From Micromonospora echinaurantiaca (GTDB taxonomy: Bacteria; Actinomycetota; Actinomycetes; Mycobacteriales; Micromonosporaceae), in NCBI RefSeq assembly GCF_900090235.1, contig NZ_LT607750.1, forward strand, positions 1,624,501 through 1,688,500: DNA of 64,000 nucleotides, in the 5' to 3' direction. Made by a program: the position numbers and the translations under genes. Of the stretch, positions 9,739 to 18,015 are shown one piece after another; positions within the stretch are counted from its first letter, which is position 1, and every line of letters begins with the position of its first letter. Below the pieces are notes generated by a model. It did no database searches and was not told the origin of the DNA. It saw only the letters and a list, made by a program, of their open reading frames with translations.

Positions 9739-10362
9739 ATGAGCACGACCGAGCGGCGAGGCCTGGTGAAGGCCGCGATCACCGTGTCCCTGGACGGCTA
9801 CATCACCGGTCCCGACGACCGCCCGGGTCAGGGCCTCGGCGTCGGCGGCGAGCGGCTCCACTACTGGGTGATGGGCGGCCCGTGGACCTACGAGACGGAT
9901 CACGAACCCGGCGCCGGCATGACCGACGCGGACCGGGCCTACTACGACGCGCTGCTGGAGGGCACGAGCGCCGGCCTGTGCGGCCGGGGCATGTACGACA
10001 ACGCCGGGGCCTGGGGCGGCCGGAACCCGTTCGGCGGCACCCTGGTCGTGCTCACCCACCGCACCGCGGACCAGCCCGATCCGGGCACCGGTTTCCTCAT
10101 GGTCGACGGGTTCGAGGAGGCCCTGGCGGAGGCCCGGCGGGCGGCCGGCGACGGCGCCGTCGCCATCGGCGGGGGTGCTGACGTCATCCGGCAGGCGCTC
10201 CGGGCGGGGGTGGTCGACGAACTCGGCATCACCACCGCTCCGGTCGTCCTCGGCGGTGGGAAGCGGCTCTTCGAGGGCTTCGACCGGGACGTCGACCTCA
10301 AGATCCTCTCGGTCCACCACTCGCCGTACGCCGTCCATGCCCGCTACGCCGTCGTGCGTTGA
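9739..10362 (+). CDS. Dihydrofolate reductase-family (RibD C-terminal-like) oxidoreductase
   Basis: The 207-aa protein has the DHFR/RibD-C fold signature: ITVSLDGYITGPDD at the N-terminus, a Gly-rich nucleotide-binding turn (AVAIGGGADVIRQAL) and the C-terminal LGGGKRLFEG. These are NADPH-dependent reductases of mostly unassigned substrate. GGAGG upstream supports ATG 9739. It lies 55 bp after the permease gene on the same strand and converges on a GlxA-type regulator. A second member of the family is at 27125-27727. It is not the housekeeping folA, which is shorter and has different motifs. Confidence 0.88.
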   Translation: MSTTERRGLVKAAITVSLDGYITGPDDRPGQGLGVGGERLHYWVMGGPWTYETDHEPGAGMTDADRAYYDALLEGTSAGLCGRGMYDNAGAWGGRNPFGGTLVVLTHRTADQPDPGTGFLMVDGFEEALAEARRAAGDGAVAIGGGADVIRQALRAGVVDELGITTAPVVLGGGKRLFEGFDRDVDLKILSVHHSPYAVHARYAVVR

Positions 10363-10537
10363 CCCCGCAGATCGAGGTCCCCACCGTGCTCGCGGGCCCG
10401 CCCGGGACGGCGGGACCGGCCGGTTGGTGACCTGGGGGAGCGGGGCCCGGCCGCGCGGCGGGTGAACCCTTCGGGCCGGACACCCGGCAGCGACTCCGGT
10501 ACCGGGGCTGGCACCGACACCGCCGTCGTCGAGGGCG

Positions 10538-11548
10538 CTACGAGGACGCCCGATCCGCCGGCGTCGTGGCGTCCGCGCGGTCGCCGGACGTGGACTGGGT
10601 GGCCCGGTAGTGCGACGGCGAGACGCCGTAGGTGGCGACGAACGCCTGGCGCAGTGCCTCGACGGTGCCGAAGCCGCAGCGACCCGCTATCGCCGCCACC
10701 GTCAGGTCGGTCCCGGTGAGCAGGTGCGCGGCCGCCTCCACCCGGGCCCGCCGGACGAACCGGCCGGGCGTCACGCCCAGCTGCCGGCGGAACAGCCGGG
10801 CGAGATGCCGCTCGCTGACCCCGGCGAGCCGGGCAAGCGTCGCCGCGGCGAGGTCCTCGCGCAGGTGCGACGAGATGTACGCGACGGTGTCCCGCACCAG
10901 TGCGTGCCGGATCGCGGGCGGTGCCGTGAACATGCTCATCTGCGCCTGGTTGCCGGGCCGCTGGAGGTAGGTCACCAGGTGGCGCGACACGTCCCTGGCC
11001 AGCGCCGGACCCTCGTCGGCCTCGATGAACGCCAGCATGAGGTCCAGCGCCGCCGTCACGCCCGCCGAGGTGCACACGTCGCCCTCGGCGATGAAGATGG
11101 GATCGCTGTCGAACCGCACCTGCGGAAACCGCGTCTGAAGGTACGCCGCGTGGTGCCAGTGCGTCGCGACCCGCCGTCCGTCGAGCAGGCCGGCCGCGGC
11201 CAGCACGCCGGCGCCGGTGCACACCGACGCGACGCGGCGCGCCTCCCGGCCGAGTCGACGGACGTGGGCGACCAGGCGCTCGTCCCGCATCGCGTCCACG
11301 TAGCCGATGCCGCCGCAGACGATGAGCGTGTCCAACGGTCCACGAGCCCGTTCCAGCGCCAGCTCGGCGTTCACCACCAACCCGGTGGCGGTGCGGATCG
11401 CGGCGCCGCCGGGGGAGGCCAGCCGGAGCCCGTAGATCGCCCGGCCCCGCAGGTAGTTGGCCATCTGCATGGACGCCGTCACGCAGGCGATGTCGAGCAG
11501 TTCGGCCGCGGGATAGCCGACGACCAGGACGCGACGGGTGCTCCCCAC
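10538..11548 (-). CDS. GlxA-family regulator: DJ-1/PfpI domain fused to AraC HTH
   Basis: This 336-aa regulator has an N-terminal amidotransferase-like domain (residues 5-190). The nucleophile-elbow motif SVCTGAGVLAAAGLLDG suggests metabolite sensing. Two AraC helix-turn-helix motifs follow (SERHLARLFRRQLGVTPGRFV and GFGTVEALRQAFVATYGVSPSHYR). The start is GTG 11548, with a TAGCGT hexamer 6 nt upstream and no Shine-Dalgarno, which points to a leaderless mRNA. It is divergent from the small membrane protein at 11672 and probably controls that gene and the DJ-1 membrane protein behind it. A short palindrome lies in the shared promoter region. Confidence 0.9.
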   Translation of the reverse strand: MGSTRRVLVVGYPAAELLDIACVTASMQMANYLRGRAIYGLRLASPGGAAIRTATGLVVNAELALERARGPLDTLIVCGGIGYVDAMRDERLVAHVRRLGREARRVASVCTGAGVLAAAGLLDGRRVATHWHHAAYLQTRFPQVRFDSDPIFIAEGDVCTSAGVTAALDLMLAFIEADEGPALARDVSRHLVTYLQRPGNQAQMSMFTAPPAIRHALVRDTVAYISSHLREDLAAATLARLAGVSERHLARLFRRQLGVTPGRFVRRARVEAAAHLLTGTDLTVAAIAGRCGFGTVEALRQAFVATYGVSPSHYRATQSTSGDRADATTPADRASS

Positions 11549-11585
11549 GGTGCCACGCTACGTTCCGCGCCGGCCGGTGGCGACA

Positions 11586-11598
11586 TGTCCGCAGGACA
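11586..11598. promoter_or_regulatory. TGTCC-GCA-GGACA palindrome in divergent promoter region
   Basis: A perfect 5-bp inverted repeat with a 3-bp spacer, flanked by TGGC and GCCA. It sits between the GlxA-type regulator and the membrane protein gene, in the position expected of the regulator's own operator. The arms are short, so chance is not excluded. Confidence 0.35.
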
Positions 11599-11671
11599 GC
11601 CAGCCCAAGTATTCGGACCAACGCCGGGCCGAGCGTCGCCTCGACGACAGCCCGCCGCGCACGGTGGGTCC

Positions 11672-12088
11672 ATGACAACCACCGACCCGGCCACGCCCGC
11701 CCACAGCCGATCCGGACGCCTCGTACGCCCGCTGGTCCGCCACTACGTCGAGATGGTCGTCGCGATGACCGTCGGCATGATGGTGATCGGCGCCCTCCGC
11801 TCGTTCCTCGGGCTCACCGTCCCGTTCGCCGAGCGCCCCGGCGCCGCGTACCTGTTGATGGCGACGGACATGGCGATCGGCATGGCCATCCGGATGGGCG
11901 TTCGCCGCCACCCGTGGGCCGCGACCGTCGAGATGTGCGCGGCCATGTACGTCCCGGTCGCGCTGGTGCCCCTGGTGTGGACCGGGGTCATCGGAACGAT
12001 GCCGTTCATGATCGCGGTCCACGTCCTCATGCTGGCCGCCATGCTGGCCGTGCTCCTGCGCCGCCGCCAGCAACTCGCCCGCTGCTGA
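11672..12088 (+). CDS. Small four-helix membrane protein, Met-rich helices
   Basis: The 138-aa product has about four membrane segments: VEMVVAMTVGMMVIGAL, YLLMATDMAIGMAIRMG, a VPVALVPLVW segment and MIAVHVLMLAAMLAVLL. The helices are unusually rich in Met. The start is ATG 11672. It is followed after 55 bp by the membrane DJ-1 protein on the same strand and is divergent from a GlxA regulator, so the two are likely a regulated pair. I do not recognise a named family. Methionine-lined helices can relate to metal or oxidant handling, but that is speculation. Confidence 0.7.
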   Translation: MTTTDPATPAHSRSGRLVRPLVRHYVEMVVAMTVGMMVIGALRSFLGLTVPFAERPGAAYLLMATDMAIGMAIRMGVRRHPWAATVEMCAAMYVPVALVPLVWTGVIGTMPFMIAVHVLMLAAMLAVLLRRRQQLARC

Positions 12089-12143
12089 CCCGGGCGACCC
12101 CGCGCCAGCCCACCCCAGACCGTCCCCGAGCCAGGAGTCGCTG

Positions 12144-13520
12144 ATGCGCAGACGCATCGCACACATCGTCATCATCACGGTGGCGGCGCTCGGCCTGCCC
12201 GCCGCCGTCGGCACGCTGGGCGTCCGGCGAGCGGCCGACGAGGTCTACCCCCAGCGCGCCCCGAGCGTCGCCGCGCCCGAGCGGGCGGCCCCCGCCCTGG
12301 ATCCGGGCCGACCGACGGTGGCCATCGTGCTCGGCTCGGCGGGCGCCAACGTCGCCGACACGCTCGCGCCGTACGAGGTGTTCGCGGCGACGGGCCGGTT
12401 CAACGTGGTGACCGTGGCGCCGACCTCCCACCCGGTGACCCTGACGGGCGGTCTCGACCTCGTTCCCGACCTGAGCTTCACGGAGCTGGCCGCCCAGGCG
12501 ACCGAGCCGCCCGACGTCATCGTCGTGCCGCAGCTGCACGGCCCCACCTCGGAGGTGGTGGAGTGGCTGCGGACGCAGCGGCGGCAGGGAGCGCCGCTGC
12601 TGATGGGCGTGTGCGTAGGCGCCGAGGTGCTCGCCGACGCCGGGCTCCTCGACGGCCGGCCGGCCACCTCGCACTGGCTCAAGCTGATCGGGCTCCGACG
12701 CAGCGATCCGGACGTGGACTGGACCGAGGGCGTCCGGTTCGTCGACGACGGCGACGTCGTCACCACCGCGGGCGTGCTGTCCGGGATCGACGGCGCGCTC
12801 CGGGTCGTGGAGCGCCTCATCGGTCCCACGGAGGCCGAGCGGGTGTCCCGGGAGCTGCGCTGGTCCGGCTACCGACCCGGCCGTCCGGTCGCCATCGCCG
12901 ACGAAGATCCGGGGCCGCGCGACCTGGTGGCGCTGTTGAGCGCCGCCTACCGGTGGGACCGGCCGACGACCGGCGTGCTGCTGGCCGACGGGGTGGGCGA
13001 GATCGAACTGGCCGCCGCCTTCCGTCCCTACACCGAGCTGTCCTACCTGGCCCGCCTCGAGGCGTTCAGCGTCGACGGGCGGGCTGTCCGGTCCCGGCAC
13101 GGCCTGACGTTCCTGCCCCGCTCCGGCTGGAACCCGGCGAGACCGGGCGTCGACCGCGTGCTGGTGCCCGGCGGTGCTTCCGGGGGCTCCGCCGCCCTCG
13201 GCGACACGTCCATCCCGGTGGTCGCGCTGCACGATTCGGGCGAGTTTCCCTTCGACGGAGCGCTGCGCGACATCGCCGACACCTACGACGTCGCCACCGC
13301 TCGCTGGGTCGCCAAGTCCCTCCAGTACCCGGTGCCCGACCGGGAGCTCCGCGGCCCTCGATGGCCGTGGCGCCTCACCGCGATGCCGCTGCTGCTCGCC
13401 GGTGCCGGCGCCGGCGCGGTGATCCTGGTCGGTCGCCTGCCGAGGCTGCGGCGCGGCGAAGCGCCGGTGTGGTCGAGGTGGTCGCGCAAGCGGCGGATCG
13501 GCTCGTCCGGCGGGAGATGA
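12144..13520 (+). CDS. Membrane-anchored protein with two DJ-1/PfpI-like domains
   Basis: The 458-aa protein has an N-terminal hydrophobic anchor (IAHIVIITVAALGLPAAVG) and a first DJ-1/PfpI-like domain (about 57-235) with PLLMGVCVGAEVLADAGLLDG around the nucleophile elbow. A second, degenerate DJ-1-like domain (about 275-390, GVLLADGVGEIELAAAF ... DRVLVPGGA) lacks an obvious catalytic Cys. A C-terminal membrane segment follows (LLLAGAGAGAVILVG). Standard DJ-1 proteins are soluble single-domain enzymes, so the tandem, doubly anchored form is unusual. It lies downstream of a small membrane protein and upstream of an AraC-type regulator, all on one strand. The function is unknown; a membrane-proximal sensor or protein-repair role is possible. 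Confidence 0.75.
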   Translation: MRRRIAHIVIITVAALGLPAAVGTLGVRRAADEVYPQRAPSVAAPERAAPALDPGRPTVAIVLGSAGANVADTLAPYEVFAATGRFNVVTVAPTSHPVTLTGGLDLVPDLSFTELAAQATEPPDVIVVPQLHGPTSEVVEWLRTQRRQGAPLLMGVCVGAEVLADAGLLDGRPATSHWLKLIGLRRSDPDVDWTEGVRFVDDGDVVTTAGVLSGIDGALRVVERLIGPTEAERVSRELRWSGYRPGRPVAIADEDPGPRDLVALLSAAYRWDRPTTGVLLADGVGEIELAAAFRPYTELSYLARLEAFSVDGRAVRSRHGLTFLPRSGWNPARPGVDRVLVPGGASGGSAALGDTSIPVVALHDSGEFPFDGALRDIADTYDVATARWVAKSLQYPVPDRELRGPRWPWRLTAMPLLLAGAGAGAVILVGRLPRLRRGEAPVWSRWSRKRRIGSSGGR

Positions 13521-13591
13521 TCGGATCGGACCGCAGCGGTCGGGCGCGGGCCGGGGTGCTTCGGTCAGGCTCGACGTCGAGAGGAGGCCTC

Positions 13592-14461
13592 GTGATCACG
13601 GCACTCAACCGGCTCGTCGACCTCGTCGAGGAGCACCTCACCGAGGAGTTCGACGTCGACGGGCTGGCCAGGGCGGTCGGCACGACCGAATACCACCTGC
13701 GCCGGATGTTCTCGTCGTTGGCCGGCATGCCGCTGTCGGAGTACGTGCGCCGGCGCCGGATGACCGTCGCCGCCGCCGACGTCGTCCGGGGCGAGGACGA
13801 CCTGCTCGCCATCGCCGTCCGGCACGGATACGGCTCGACCGAGGCGTTCGGACGAGCGTTCCGGGCGGTCCACGGCGTCGGCCCGAGCGACGTCCGCCGC
13901 GACGGAGGCCCTCTTCGCGTCCAACCCCAGCTCAGGTTCCGCCTGACCGTCGAAGGGAGCATCCCCATGGACACCCGCATCGTCGACCGCCCCGCGTTTC
14001 GGCTCGTCGGACACGCCGCCCGGGTTCCCCTGATCCACCAGGGCGTCAACCCGCACATCCAGCGGCACATCACGGCACTGCCGCAGGAGGAGCATCTGCG
14101 GCTGAAGGCCCTCGGCGACACCGAGCCGGCGGGCCTGCTGCAGGTCAGTGACGACCTCGACCCCGACGGGACGGAGGGCAGCGAACTGACCTACCTGCAC
14201 GGGGTCGCCGTCGCCGGGGACACTCCGGTCCCGGACGACCTCGACGCCATCGAGGTGGCGGCCGGCAGGTGGGCGGTCTTCCGTACCGCCGGACCCCATC
14301 CGCAGGCCCTGCAGAACGCCTGGGCCGCGACCGCGACCGAGTGGTTCCCCGCCAACCCGTGGCGGCTGCGTCCGGGGCCCTCGATCGTCGCGGTCCTCGA
14401 CCGCGCCGACGACTTCAGTACCGCGACCTGCGAGCTGTGGCTGCCCGTCGAACCGACCTGA
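13592..14461 (+). CDS. AraC-family regulator with GyrI-like effector-binding domain
   Basis: The 289-aa protein starts at GTG 13592 behind a strong GAGGAGG. Its N-terminal ~105 residues carry two AraC helix-turn-helix motifs (TEYHLRRMFSSLAGMPLSEYVRRRRM and GYGSTEAFGRAFRAVHGVGPSDVRR). The C-terminal ~160 residues, beginning MDTRIVDRPAFRLVGHAARV, form a GyrI/SOUL-type small-molecule pocket as in Rob, BmrR and MarA-related regulators. This layout fits a sensor of hydrophobic or cationic compounds. It lies 71 bp after the DJ-1 membrane gene and 201 bp before a VOC protein. It may regulate either. Confidence 0.9.
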   Translation: MITALNRLVDLVEEHLTEEFDVDGLARAVGTTEYHLRRMFSSLAGMPLSEYVRRRRMTVAAADVVRGEDDLLAIAVRHGYGSTEAFGRAFRAVHGVGPSDVRRDGGPLRVQPQLRFRLTVEGSIPMDTRIVDRPAFRLVGHAARVPLIHQGVNPHIQRHITALPQEEHLRLKALGDTEPAGLLQVSDDLDPDGTEGSELTYLHGVAVAGDTPVPDDLDAIEVAAGRWAVFRTAGPHPQALQNAWAATATEWFPANPWRLRPGPSIVAVLDRADDFSTATCELWLPVEPT

Positions 14462-14662
14462 CGGACCGCGCGGAGGTCCGGACAGCATGCCGGATCCGGC
14501 CCGGCCGCCTGCCGAAAGGTGGCTGGGCCGGCACCGAGACGTGTCCCCCGCGTTCGCGAAGGCCCGAAGACGTGGCCCCGTGCGGCAGGGGGTGAAACGG
14601 TGACCGACGGGCTGCTCGAAAACCGCCTTGTTGTCCTGCCGCGCCGTACCTACTGTGCAGTG

Positions 14663-15370
14663 ATGTCCTCGCGAACCCTGACGGTGACCTTCGACGCGCA
14701 CGACCCGACCCGCCTGGCGCAGTTCTGGGCCGGCCTGCTCGGCCGGGAGGTCGTCGAGGACTCCGGTGGTGCGCTCCTGCCCGGTGACGACACCCAGGTC
14801 AGCCTCCGGTTCGCCCCGAGCCGCGCGCATCAGGTGGAGTCGGCCCGCCGGCTGCACCTGCACCTGACCAGCGCCAGCGCCGACGACCAGGAGCACACGG
14901 TCGCCGCGGCGCTCAGGCTCGGCGGCGGCCACCTCGACGTCGGGCAGCGCCCCGAGGAGGGACACATCGTCCTGGCCGACCCCGAGGGCAACGCGTTCTG
15001 CGTGATCGAGCCGGGCAACAACTTCCTCGCCGGGTGCGGCCTGCTCGGCGAGGTCGCCTGCGACGGCACCCGGGAGGTCGGCCTGTTCTGGAGCGAGGCG
15101 CTCGGTTGGCCACTGGTGTGGGACCAGAACGAGGAGACCGCGATCCAGTCGCCGCACGGCGGCACGAAGGTCGCGTGGGGAGGCCCGCCGGTGACCCCGA
15201 AGGAGGGCCGGAACCGGCAGCGCTTCCACCTCGCCGCGGCCGGTGGTGACCAGCAGGCGGAGGTCGATCGGCTGATCGCCCTCGGTGCCACCCGGCTCGA
15301 GGTCGGTGCGGACGGCGCCGTCGTGCTGGCCGACCCCGACGGCAACGAGTTCAGCGTCAACCGGAACTGA
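14663..15370 (+). CDS. VOC (glyoxalase/bleomycin-resistance) superfamily protein, two tandem modules
   Basis: The 235-aa protein is built of two VOC repeats. Each ends in a LADPEGNxFCVIE or LADPDGNEFSVN segment, the conserved strand that supplies a metal or ligand residue, and each starts with a DxxRLAQFW or LFWSEALGW helix. The family includes glyoxalases, dioxygenases and antibiotic-binding resistance proteins; the substrate cannot be told. ATG 14663 has little Shine-Dalgarno signal. It converges on the mauE end of cassette 1, with a hairpin between. Confidence 0.87.
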   Translation: MSSRTLTVTFDAHDPTRLAQFWAGLLGREVVEDSGGALLPGDDTQVSLRFAPSRAHQVESARRLHLHLTSASADDQEHTVAAALRLGGGHLDVGQRPEEGHIVLADPEGNAFCVIEPGNNFLAGCGLLGEVACDGTREVGLFWSEALGWPLVWDQNEETAIQSPHGGTKVAWGGPPVTPKEGRNRQRFHLAAAGGDQQAEVDRLIALGATRLEVGADGAVVLADPDGNEFSVNRN

Positions 15371-15375
15371 CCCGG

Positions 15376-15417
15376 CGCGGCGGTCGGGTCGCCCTGGGGA
15401 GCGCCGACCCGGCCGCG
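15376..15417. terminator. Bidirectional hairpin between VOC gene and cassette 1
   Basis: CGCGGC-GGTCGG (15376-15387) pairs with CCGACC-CG-GCCGCG (15404-15417), giving a 12-bp stem with a small bulge. It sits between two convergent stop codons and would serve both the VOC gene and the cassette 1 operon. Confidence 0.5.
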
Positions 15418-15423
15418 CGGAGG

Positions 15424-15924
15424 TCACGTCCGGTTGGGCGCGCCGAGCAGGTACCGCAGGTCGTCCAGCATGACGACCAGCACGCCGACGACCAGCGCGC
15501 CGGCGACGGCCACGGCCGCTTCGCCCGGGCGTACGGACCCGGCCGGGGCGAGCGCGCCGGCGGCAGCGACGGCGATGAGGAACGCGTTTCGCCACACGTG
15601 GTGCCGGCCCAGCGGCGTGGCGGTGCGGCCGAAACACCGGCAGGTGCCGCCGCCGCGACGCAGGTTCGCGGCGATGGCGACGGTGAAGGCGACCAGCAGG
15701 GCGGCCGAGGTGACGAAACCGGCCAGCGGGAACACCGCCAGCAGGACGACGGCGGTGAACTCGGCGGTCACCACGGCCGCGGCGAGCGGCCCGGCCGGCC
15801 GGTAGCCCAGGTCGCGGACCGAGTTCGTGAACTCGCGGTACGCGGCCCGCCCGGACACCTTGCCGACCGCCGCCGTCAGCAGCACCGTGCCGAGCAGCAT
15901 CCGGCACCCGATCTCGACGTACAT
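15424..15924 (-). CDS. MauE/DoxX-type redox membrane protein, cassette 1
   Basis: The 166-aa, four-helix protein is the last gene of cassette 1. It has the MauE hallmark of a Cys-x-Cys pair before the third helix: Cys95 and Cys97 in TCRCFGR. MauE of methylamine utilisation works with the thioredoxin-like MauD to form the many disulfides of the small amine dehydrogenase subunit; here no dehydrogenase gene is present. By analogy it would pass electrons between the cassette's TlpA-like protein and the membrane quinone pool. ATG 15924 lies 1 nt after the signal peptidase stop, so the two are translationally coupled. Cassette 2 has a homolog with the same CRCFG motif (47918-48508). Confidence 0.85.
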   Translation of the reverse strand: MYVEIGCRMLLGTVLLTAAVGKVSGRAAYREFTNSVRDLGYRPAGPLAAAVVTAEFTAVVLLAVFPLAGFVTSAALLVAFTVAIAANLRRGGGTCRCFGRTATPLGRHHVWRNAFLIAVAAAGALAPAGSVRPGEAAVAVAGALVVGVLVVMLDDLRYLLGAPNRT

Positions 15925-15925
15925 G

Positions 15926-16237
15926 TCATCGCCTCCCCTTGGCCACGCCGAGGATCGCCTCGCGTGGCACCGCCCCGAAGTGCCGCGAGTCCTGGCTGTG
16001 GGCGTTGTCCCCGCGCACCGACACGGCGCCGTCAGGTTCGACCCGGTGCACGCGTTTGACCATCCACGTCAGGTCCGCGTCCGGCACGACGTCGCGGGCC
16101 CGGAAGACGACCAGGTCACCGGCGGCCGGCGGCCGCCCGACGCGGACGATGATCCGCTCCCCGTCGCGTAGCGTCGGGGTCATGCTCTGCCCGCGGACGA
16201 CCACCAGCCGCCAGCGGCGGCGCAGCCAGCCGGTCAC
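15926..16237 (-). CDS. Minimal S26-family signal peptidase (SPase I-like), cassette 1
   Basis: The 103-aa protein retains the whole SPase I catalytic core: Ser18 in GQSMTPTL, the general-base Lys61 in MVKRVHRV, and the GDNxxxSxDSRHFG box. It has no N-terminal transmembrane anchor, whereas housekeeping LepB is more than twice as long and anchored. The start is GTG 16237, overlapping the ABC transporter stop by 4 bp (GTGA). Its position inside the operon, with an Ala-Gly-Ala site before Cys25 of the precursor peptide, suggests a dedicated leader peptidase. It may be held at the membrane by the exporter or MauE. Cassette 2 encodes an anchored version. Confidence 0.82.
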   Translation of the reverse strand: MTGWLRRRWRLVVVRGQSMTPTLRDGERIIVRVGRPPAAGDLVVFRARDVVPDADLTWMVKRVHRVEPDGAVSVRGDNAHSQDSRHFGAVPREAILGVAKGRR

Positions 16238-18012
16238 GACGCCGCCAGTTGGTAGCCGTCGGCCTGGAGGCGGAACAGCCGCGCGTACTCGCCGTCGGCC
16301 GCCATCAGCTCGTCGTGCCCGCCCGATTCGACGACGCGTCCGGCGTCGAGCACCACGATGCGTCGCGCGTCGCGCAGGGTGCTGAGCCGGTGGGAGATCA
16401 ACAGGCCGGTGCGGCCGTGCCGGATCCGGGCCAGCGACGCGTGTACCCGGGTTTCGGCATCGGCGTCGAGTCCGGAGCTGGGCTCGTCCAGGATGAGCAG
16501 GTCGGCGTCGGCGCGCATCAGCGACCGGGCGAGCGCGACCCGCTGCCACTGCCCGCCGGAGAGCGTCACCCCCGGCTCGCCGTCCTGGTCGGCGAAGGTA
16601 CGGCTGAGCAGCGTGGCGTAGCCGTGGGGGAGGGCGCGGAGGCGGTCGTGGATTTCGGCCCGCGCGGCGGCCTCCTCGACCTGCTCGCCCGTGTGCGGCA
16701 GCCGGCCGATGCCGACGTTCTCCGCCGCGGTGAGGTCGTAGCACATGAAGTCCTGGAACACCGCGCCCATCCGCCGACGCACCGTCTCGACCCGCAGCTC
16801 GCGCAGGTCCACGCCGTCCCAGGTGATCCGGCCGCGGTCCGGGTCGTAGAACCGGCAGAGCAGCTTGACCAGGGTGCTCTTGCCGGCTCCGTTGAGCCCG
16901 ACCAGCCCGACGGCCTCACCGGCGGTGATCGTCAGGTCGACGCCCCGCAGGATCCACGGGCCGTCCTCGTCGTAGCGGAACCACACGTCCTCGAACCTGA
17001 CGGCGCTGCGCAGCGGCGGTGCCGGCAGGGTCCCGTCGGCCAGGTCGACAGGAGTGTCGAGAACGGTGACGTAGTGCCGGAACAGCCGGATGGCCGTGCC
17101 GGCCTCGCCGAGCTGACCGGCGACGCCGGCCAGACCGCTGTGCGCCGCGGCGAACGCGGCCAGCAGCAGGGTGAGGTCGCCGAGGCTGAGCCGGCCGCGG
17201 ACCGCGGCGTTCACCGCGATCACCGTCGCGGCGAGGGTCACCGCGGCACCGGCCAGCGCCCAGCAGGTCTGCACCACCGTGGCATGCCGCGCGGCGGCCA
17301 GCTCGATCCGGGCGGCCGCCCGCACCGCACCGGTGAGCCGGTCGTGGAAGAACCGGCCGAGTTGGTAGAGGCGCACCTCCCGGACGGCACGCAGGTCGGT
17401 CAGCACGGTCTGGAACAGGAACCGGGCCCGGAACAGGCCGGCGCTGTCCTCCACGGCGCGCGCGGCCCGCCGGGACAGCCGCAGCTGGATGAGGAAATCG
17501 GGCACTGCCACGGCGAGCAGGAGCAGGCCGGCCGGCGGCCAGAGGGACGCCAGGATCGCGGCGAAGCCGCCGATGGTGACGACGTTCTGGACCACGTCGA
17601 CGGTGAACATGACGACGGCGTACGGCGCCTGGGTGGCGGCCTGCTGGGCCAGCGTCAGCCGGTCGCGCAGTGCCGGCTGCTCGAACGGGCCCAGCCCGAC
17701 AAAGGTGTTCAGCTTCCGGTACAGCCGCACGTCGGCGGCGATCGTGATCGAGTTCTGCAGCGCCGTGGTGAAGTAGCCGGACACGCGGCTGGCGATCGCC
17801 GCCAGGGCTCCGAGGACGGCGATCGCCACGGCGTACCAGGTCGCGGTCGACGGGCTGGCCGCGCGGCCCCTGCTGACCTCGTCGAACAGCAGCTTCGTGA
17901 ACCACGCGATGCCGAGCGGTGGCACCGCGCCGACGAGGACCAGGGCGACCATGGCGGTGAGCGCCTTCGGGTCGGCGCAGCCAAGCCGCAGGGCGGCTCG
18001 CAGCGTCGCCAC
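16234..18012 (-). CDS. ABC exporter with fused membrane and ATPase domains, cassette 1
   Basis: This 592-aa half-transporter has a six-helix membrane domain (residues 1-310). Its nucleotide-binding domain carries Walker A GLNGAGKST (about residue 374), the signature LSGGQWQRVALARSL and Walker B LLILDEPSSGLD. There is no N-terminal C39 peptidase domain, so leader cleavage must be done by another enzyme; the next gene encodes an S26 protease. GTG 18012 follows the thioredoxin stop by 3 bp. The likely cargo is the Cys8 peptide made at the head of the operon. A multidrug or lipid substrate cannot be ruled out from sequence alone. Confidence 0.92.
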   Translation of the reverse strand: MATLRAALRLGCADPKALTAMVALVLVGAVPPLGIAWFTKLLFDEVSRGRAASPSTATWYAVAIAVLGALAAIASRVSGYFTTALQNSITIAADVRLYRKLNTFVGLGPFEQPALRDRLTLAQQAATQAPYAVVMFTVDVVQNVVTIGGFAAILASLWPPAGLLLLAVAVPDFLIQLRLSRRAARAVEDSAGLFRARFLFQTVLTDLRAVREVRLYQLGRFFHDRLTGAVRAAARIELAAARHATVVQTCWALAGAAVTLAATVIAVNAAVRGRLSLGDLTLLLAAFAAAHSGLAGVAGQLGEAGTAIRLFRHYVTVLDTPVDLADGTLPAPPLRSAVRFEDVWFRYDEDGPWILRGVDLTITAGEAVGLVGLNGAGKSTLVKLLCRFYDPDRGRITWDGVDLRELRVETVRRRMGAVFQDFMCYDLTAAENVGIGRLPHTGEQVEEAAARAEIHDRLRALPHGYATLLSRTFADQDGEPGVTLSGGQWQRVALARSLMRADADLLILDEPSSGLDADAETRVHASLARIRHGRTGLLISHRLSTLRDARRIVVLDAGRVVESGGHDELMAADGEYARLFRLQADGYQLAAS

Positions 18013-18015
18013 GTC

